Made by a program: the position numbers and the translations under genes. A stretch of 6,699 bases of DNA from an uncultured Erysipelotrichaceae bacterium (GTDB lineage: Bacteria; Bacillota_I; Bacilli_A; RF39; UBA660): contig CACZQV010000060.1 of the NCBI GenBank assembly GCA_902783435.1, forward strand, positions 1 to 6,699, in the 5' to 3' direction. This document shows, one piece after another, positions 3,904-6,699 of this stretch (position 1 is its first letter; every line of letters starts with the position of its first letter). The notes beneath the pieces were generated by a model, which saw only the letters and a list, made by a program, of their open reading frames with translations, was not told the origin of the DNA and ran no database searches.

Positions 3904-5016
3904 ATGAAATTAAGAAAAATTAACTTAGTTGGTTTTAGAAATTATTTAAATGAAACTATTCAACTTGGAGAGAAGATGAATATATTTGTTGGAGATAATG
4001 CTCAAGGTAAGACAAATATATTAGAAGCAATTACTATTCTTGCACTTACTAAATCACATAGAATAGGGGTTAGTCCTAATATTATTATGTTTAATAAAAA
4101 TAAGTGTAAGATTACTGGAGTAGTTAAAAATAATAAGATAATTACTAAATTAGAAGTAGAAATAACAGAAGATTATAAAAAAACAAGAGTAAATAAAACA
4201 GATATAAAGAAACTTGCTGATTATATTTCTAATTTGAATATTATTATATTTACTCCAGATGATTTAGAAATAGTTAAAGGATCACCTAATGTTAGAAGAA
4301 ATTTATTAAATATTCAATTATCTCAAATATCTAAAGATTATTTAAAATCTTATAATGAGTATAATAAGTTACTTAAAACTAGAAATGAATATTTAAAAGT
4401 TTTATTTTCTAATAATATTGCGGATAAAGCATACTTAGATATTATTACTGATAAGTTAATTGAAAAAGCTATACTTATTTATCAAAAAAGAAAAGAATAT
4501 ATTGATTTTATTAATATAAATATTGATAAAAATTATGGTGAAATATCTAATGATAGTGGTTTATTTGTTAAATATGTTCCGAATATAGAGTTTGATGATT
4601 ATGAATATGAAACTATTCGTAAGAAAATGAAACATATTTATAAAAAAAATTATATGAAGGAACTTAATTATGGTATGACTGTATATGGTCCACATAGAGA
4701 TGATTTTTATTTCTTATATAAAGAGAAAGATTTAAAATATTATGGATCTCAAGGACAACAAAAATTAGCTATTTTATCTTTTAAAATATCTGAAATTCCT
4801 ATATTTAAAGAGTATTGTGGTACTGAACCTGTATTACTTTTAGATGATATATTTAGTGAATTAGATATTAAAAAGAGAAATAAGTTATTAAAAATGATTA
4901 ATAATGATGATATTCAAAGTATTATAACAACTACAGATTTAAAAAATATTAATAAAAAATATATAGAGGATGCCTATGTATTTAATGTTAAAAATGGTGT
5001 TGTGGAAAGAAAGTAG
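3904..5016 (+). CDS. recF: DNA replication and repair protein RecF
   Basis: RecF is a cytosolic SMC-like ATPase that works with RecO and RecR to load RecA at single-strand gaps and help restart stalled forks. The 370-residue product has the normal family length. It opens with MKLRKINLVGFRNY, followed by Walker A GDNAQGKT (30-37), then GPHRDD (262-267), the ABC-type signature GSQGQQK (281-287), Walker B LLLDD (311-315) with the adjacent SELD D-loop, and ITTTDL (341-346). The middle third is the Lys/Tyr/Asn-rich arm, with coiled-coil character around 135-200. AGAGG (3893-3897) lies six bases before the ATG. Between dnaN and recF, the yaaA gene common in Bacilli is missing. recF has its own promoter and is followed by gyrB after nine bases, so the two form a transcription unit. 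Arginine is mostly AGA, with few CGT codons compared with gyrB. Identity is certain. Confidence 0.97.
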   Translation: MKLRKINLVGFRNYLNETIQLGEKMNIFVGDNAQGKTNILEAITILALTKSHRIGVSPNIIMFNKNKCKITGVVKNNKIITKLEVEITEDYKKTRVNKTDIKKLADYISNLNIIIFTPDDLEIVKGSPNVRRNLLNIQLSQISKDYLKSYNEYNKLLKTRNEYLKVLFSNNIADKAYLDIITDKLIEKAILIYQKRKEYIDFININIDKNYGEISNDSGLFVKYVPNIEFDDYEYETIRKKMKHIYKKNYMKELNYGMTVYGPHRDDFYFLYKEKDLKYYGSQGQQKLAILSFKISEIPIFKEYCGTEPVLLLDDIFSELDIKKRNKLLKMINNDDIQSIITTTDLKNINKKYIEDAYVFNVKNGVVERK

Positions 5017-5025
5017 GTATAAGTT

Positions 5026-6699
5026 ATGAAAGAAGAAAAAGTAGAAAAAGAATATGATTCATCCGCAATTCAAGTATTAGAGGGTTTGGAGGCAGTTCGT
5101 AAAAGACCTGGTATGTATATTGGTAGTACTAGTTCTAGAGGTCTTCACCATTTAGTATGGGAAATTGTTGATAATGCAATTGATGAAGCTTTAGCTGGAT
5201 ATTGTAAGCATATTGAAGTTACTATTTGTAAAGATAATAGTATTATTGTTAAGGATGATGGACGTGGTATTCCAACTGATATCCATCCAAAAACTGGTAA
5301 AAGTACTGTAGAAACAGTTTATACAGTATTACATGCTGGTGGTAAATTTGGTGGAGGAGGATATAAAGTATCTGGTGGTCTTCATGGAGTAGGAGCTAGT
5401 GTAGTAAATGCTTTATCAGATTGGTTAGAAGTTAAAGTATATCGTGATGGAAACGTTTATTATCAACGTTATAGTCATGGAGGACATCCTGAGGATGAAT
5501 TAAAAGTAATTGATAGTTGTGATAAAGAAAGAACTGGAACTAGTGTTCATTTCTTACCAGATGATGAAATATTTACTGAAACTACAGTATATGATTATGA
5601 TATTTTAAAAAATAGATTAAAAGAATTAGCATTCCTTAATAAAGGTTTAAGAATTTCTTTATATGATGAAAGAGAAGCAGATAAGAAAGATTCTTTCCAC
5701 TACGAAGGTGGAATTGTTGAATATGTTCAAATGCTTAATAAAAATAAAGGACCAATTCATGAAACAATAGTTGATGTAGCTGGTTGTGAAAAAGATATTA
5801 GTATAGAAGTAGCTCTTCAATATAATGAAAGTTATAATGAAAGTATTTATTCATTTGTTAATAATATTACTACTCCTGAAGGTGGTACTCATGAGGATGG
5901 AGTTAGACGTGCTTTAACAAGAATTCTTAATAAATATGCTACTACTAATAATATTTTAAAAGAAAAAGATGATCCTTTATCTGGTGAAGATGTACGTGAA
6001 GGTATTACAATGATTATTTCTTGTAAACATCCAAATCCACAATTTGAAGGACAAACTAAAACAAAACTTGGAAATAGTGAAGTTAGAGCTATAGCTGATA
6101 AGGTATTTAGTGAGGCTTTTGAAAGATTTTTATTAGAAAATCCTGATCAAGCAAGAATTATTATTGATAAAGCTATGACTGCAAGTAGGGCTAGAGTAGC
6201 TGCTAAGAAAGCTCGTGAATTAACTCGTAGAAAAGGTGATTTAGATGTTACTAATTTCTATGGAAAACTTTCTGATTGTAAGAGTAAAGATGCAACAGTA
6301 TCTGAAATATTCTTAGTCGAAGGAGATTCTGCAGGTGGTTCTGCTATTAAAGGTCGTGATTCTATGACTCAAGCAATATTACCACTTCGTGGAAAAATAT
6401 TAAATGTTGAAAAGGCTAGACTTGATAGAGCTTTAGGAAATGAAGAAATTAGAACTATTATTACTGCATTTGGTACTGGTATTGGTGAAGAATTTGATTT
6501 AGATAAGTTAAGATATCATAAAATTATTATAATGACAGATGCTGATGTTGATGGTAGTCATATTCGTGTATTATTATTAACATTATTCTATCGTTTCTTT
6601 AGACCTATAGTTGAAGCAGGACATGTATATGCTGCTCAACCACCATTATTTTGTATTAAACATGGTAAAACTATTAAGTATGTATTAAATGAAGAAGAA
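5026..6699 (+). CDS. gyrB: DNA gyrase subunit B (3' end outside window)
   Basis: GyrB is the ATPase subunit of DNA gyrase (GyrA2GyrB2), which introduces negative supercoils. ATG at 5026 opens 558 uninterrupted codons to the window edge, so about 80 C-terminal residues are missing. The GHKL ATPase domain shows [10 protein letters not shown] (Glu46 as probable catalytic base, Asn50 for Mg), DDGRGIP (77-83) and the ATP lid GGKF...[12 protein letters not shown]. The transducer domain has [10 protein letters not shown] with Lys345 at the place of E. coli Lys337. TOPRIM motifs are EGDSAGG (432-438) and DADVDGSH (505-512), with Glu432 and Asp505/507/509 as metal ligands. [12 protein letters not shown] and the position after recF favour GyrB over ParE. 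The ribosome-binding site is weak (AGTAGGT across the recF stop), so translational coupling to recF is likely. CGT arginine codons are commoner than in its neighbours, suggesting higher expression. Confidence 0.97.
   Translation, partial: MKEEKVEKEYDSSAIQVLEGLEAVRKRPGMYIGSTSSRGLHHLVWEIVDNAIDEALAGYCKHIEVTICKDNSIIVKDDGRGIPTDIHPKTGKSTVETVYTVLHAGGKFGGGGYKVSGGLHGVGASVVNALSDWLEVKVYRDGNVYYQRYSHGGHPEDELKVIDSCDKERTGTSVHFLPDDEIFTETTVYDYDILKNRLKELAFLNKGLRISLYDEREADKKDSFHYEGGIVEYVQMLNKNKGPIHETIVDVAGCEKDISIEVALQYNESYNESIYSFVNNITTPEGGTHEDGVRRALTRILNKYATTNNILKEKDDPLSGEDVREGITMIISCKHPNPQFEGQTKTKLGNSEVRAIADKVFSEAFERFLLENPDQARIIIDKAMTASRARVAAKKARELTRRKGDLDVTNFYGKLSDCKSKDATVSEIFLVEGDSAGGSAIKGRDSMTQAILPLRGKILNVEKARLDRALGNEEIRTIITAFGTGIGEEFDLDKLRYHKIIIMTDADVDGSHIRVLLLTLFYRFFRPIVEAGHVYAAQPPLFCIKHGKTIKYVLNEEE

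Noticed and set aside
1..6699. CRISPR arrays, insertion sequences, tRNA or rRNA genes, phage genes
   Set aside because: No spaced repeats, transposase motifs or RNA gene signatures were seen on either strand; this is a housekeeping origin region.

Overview
The window is the replication-origin neighbourhood of a very AT-rich (about a quarter G+C by eye) bacterium of the Bacillota/Mollicutes-like branch. The gene order is the start of rpmH (leftward), oriC, dnaA, dnaN, a small ComK-family gene, recF and the start of gyrB (all rightward). Five protein genes plus the rpmH fragment are recognisable from conserved motifs. All six Trp codons seen in the dnaA, comK-like and gyrB genes are TGG, and all stops are TAA or TAG. 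This fits the standard bacterial code rather than the Mycoplasma code. A ComK homologue points to the class Bacilli or an uncultured relative; the species cannot be named from the sequence.

Layout. Bases 1-86 (minus) encode the N-terminal part of ribosomal protein L34, with a near-ideal promoter and Shine-Dalgarno. Bases 179-330 hold a cluster of DnaA-box-like nonamers (left half of oriC). Bases 331-536 are a long AT-rich dnaA leader with a possible long-range stem. dnaA (537-1931) is followed by a second DnaA-box/AT-rich segment (1932-2063), the likely unwinding side of a bipartite origin. That segment also carries a probable dnaN promoter with a DnaA box in its spacer. dnaN (2064-3191) ends in an intrinsic terminator. 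A short comK-like gene (3344-3790) follows, ended by a terminator that overlaps its stop codon. recF (3904-5016) has its own extended -10 promoter containing a perfect 10-bp palindrome, and a possible 7-codon leader ORF abutting its start. gyrB begins 9 bases after recF and runs off the window.

How they work together. DnaA opens oriC and regulates nearby promoters, DnaN is the sliding clamp, RecF loads RecA at gaps, and GyrB with GyrA removes supercoils ahead of forks. The non-standard member is the comK-like gene. It sits as its own terminator-bounded unit where many Bacilli have the small S4-domain gene yaaA. It lacks the C-terminal region that in B. subtilis ComK holds the MecA recognition motif. 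A DnaA-box-like site and a perfect AAAA-N5-TTTT ComK-box-like site overlap by three bases upstream of it. A replication-linked, possibly MecA-independent ComK regulator is the most interesting hypothesis here.
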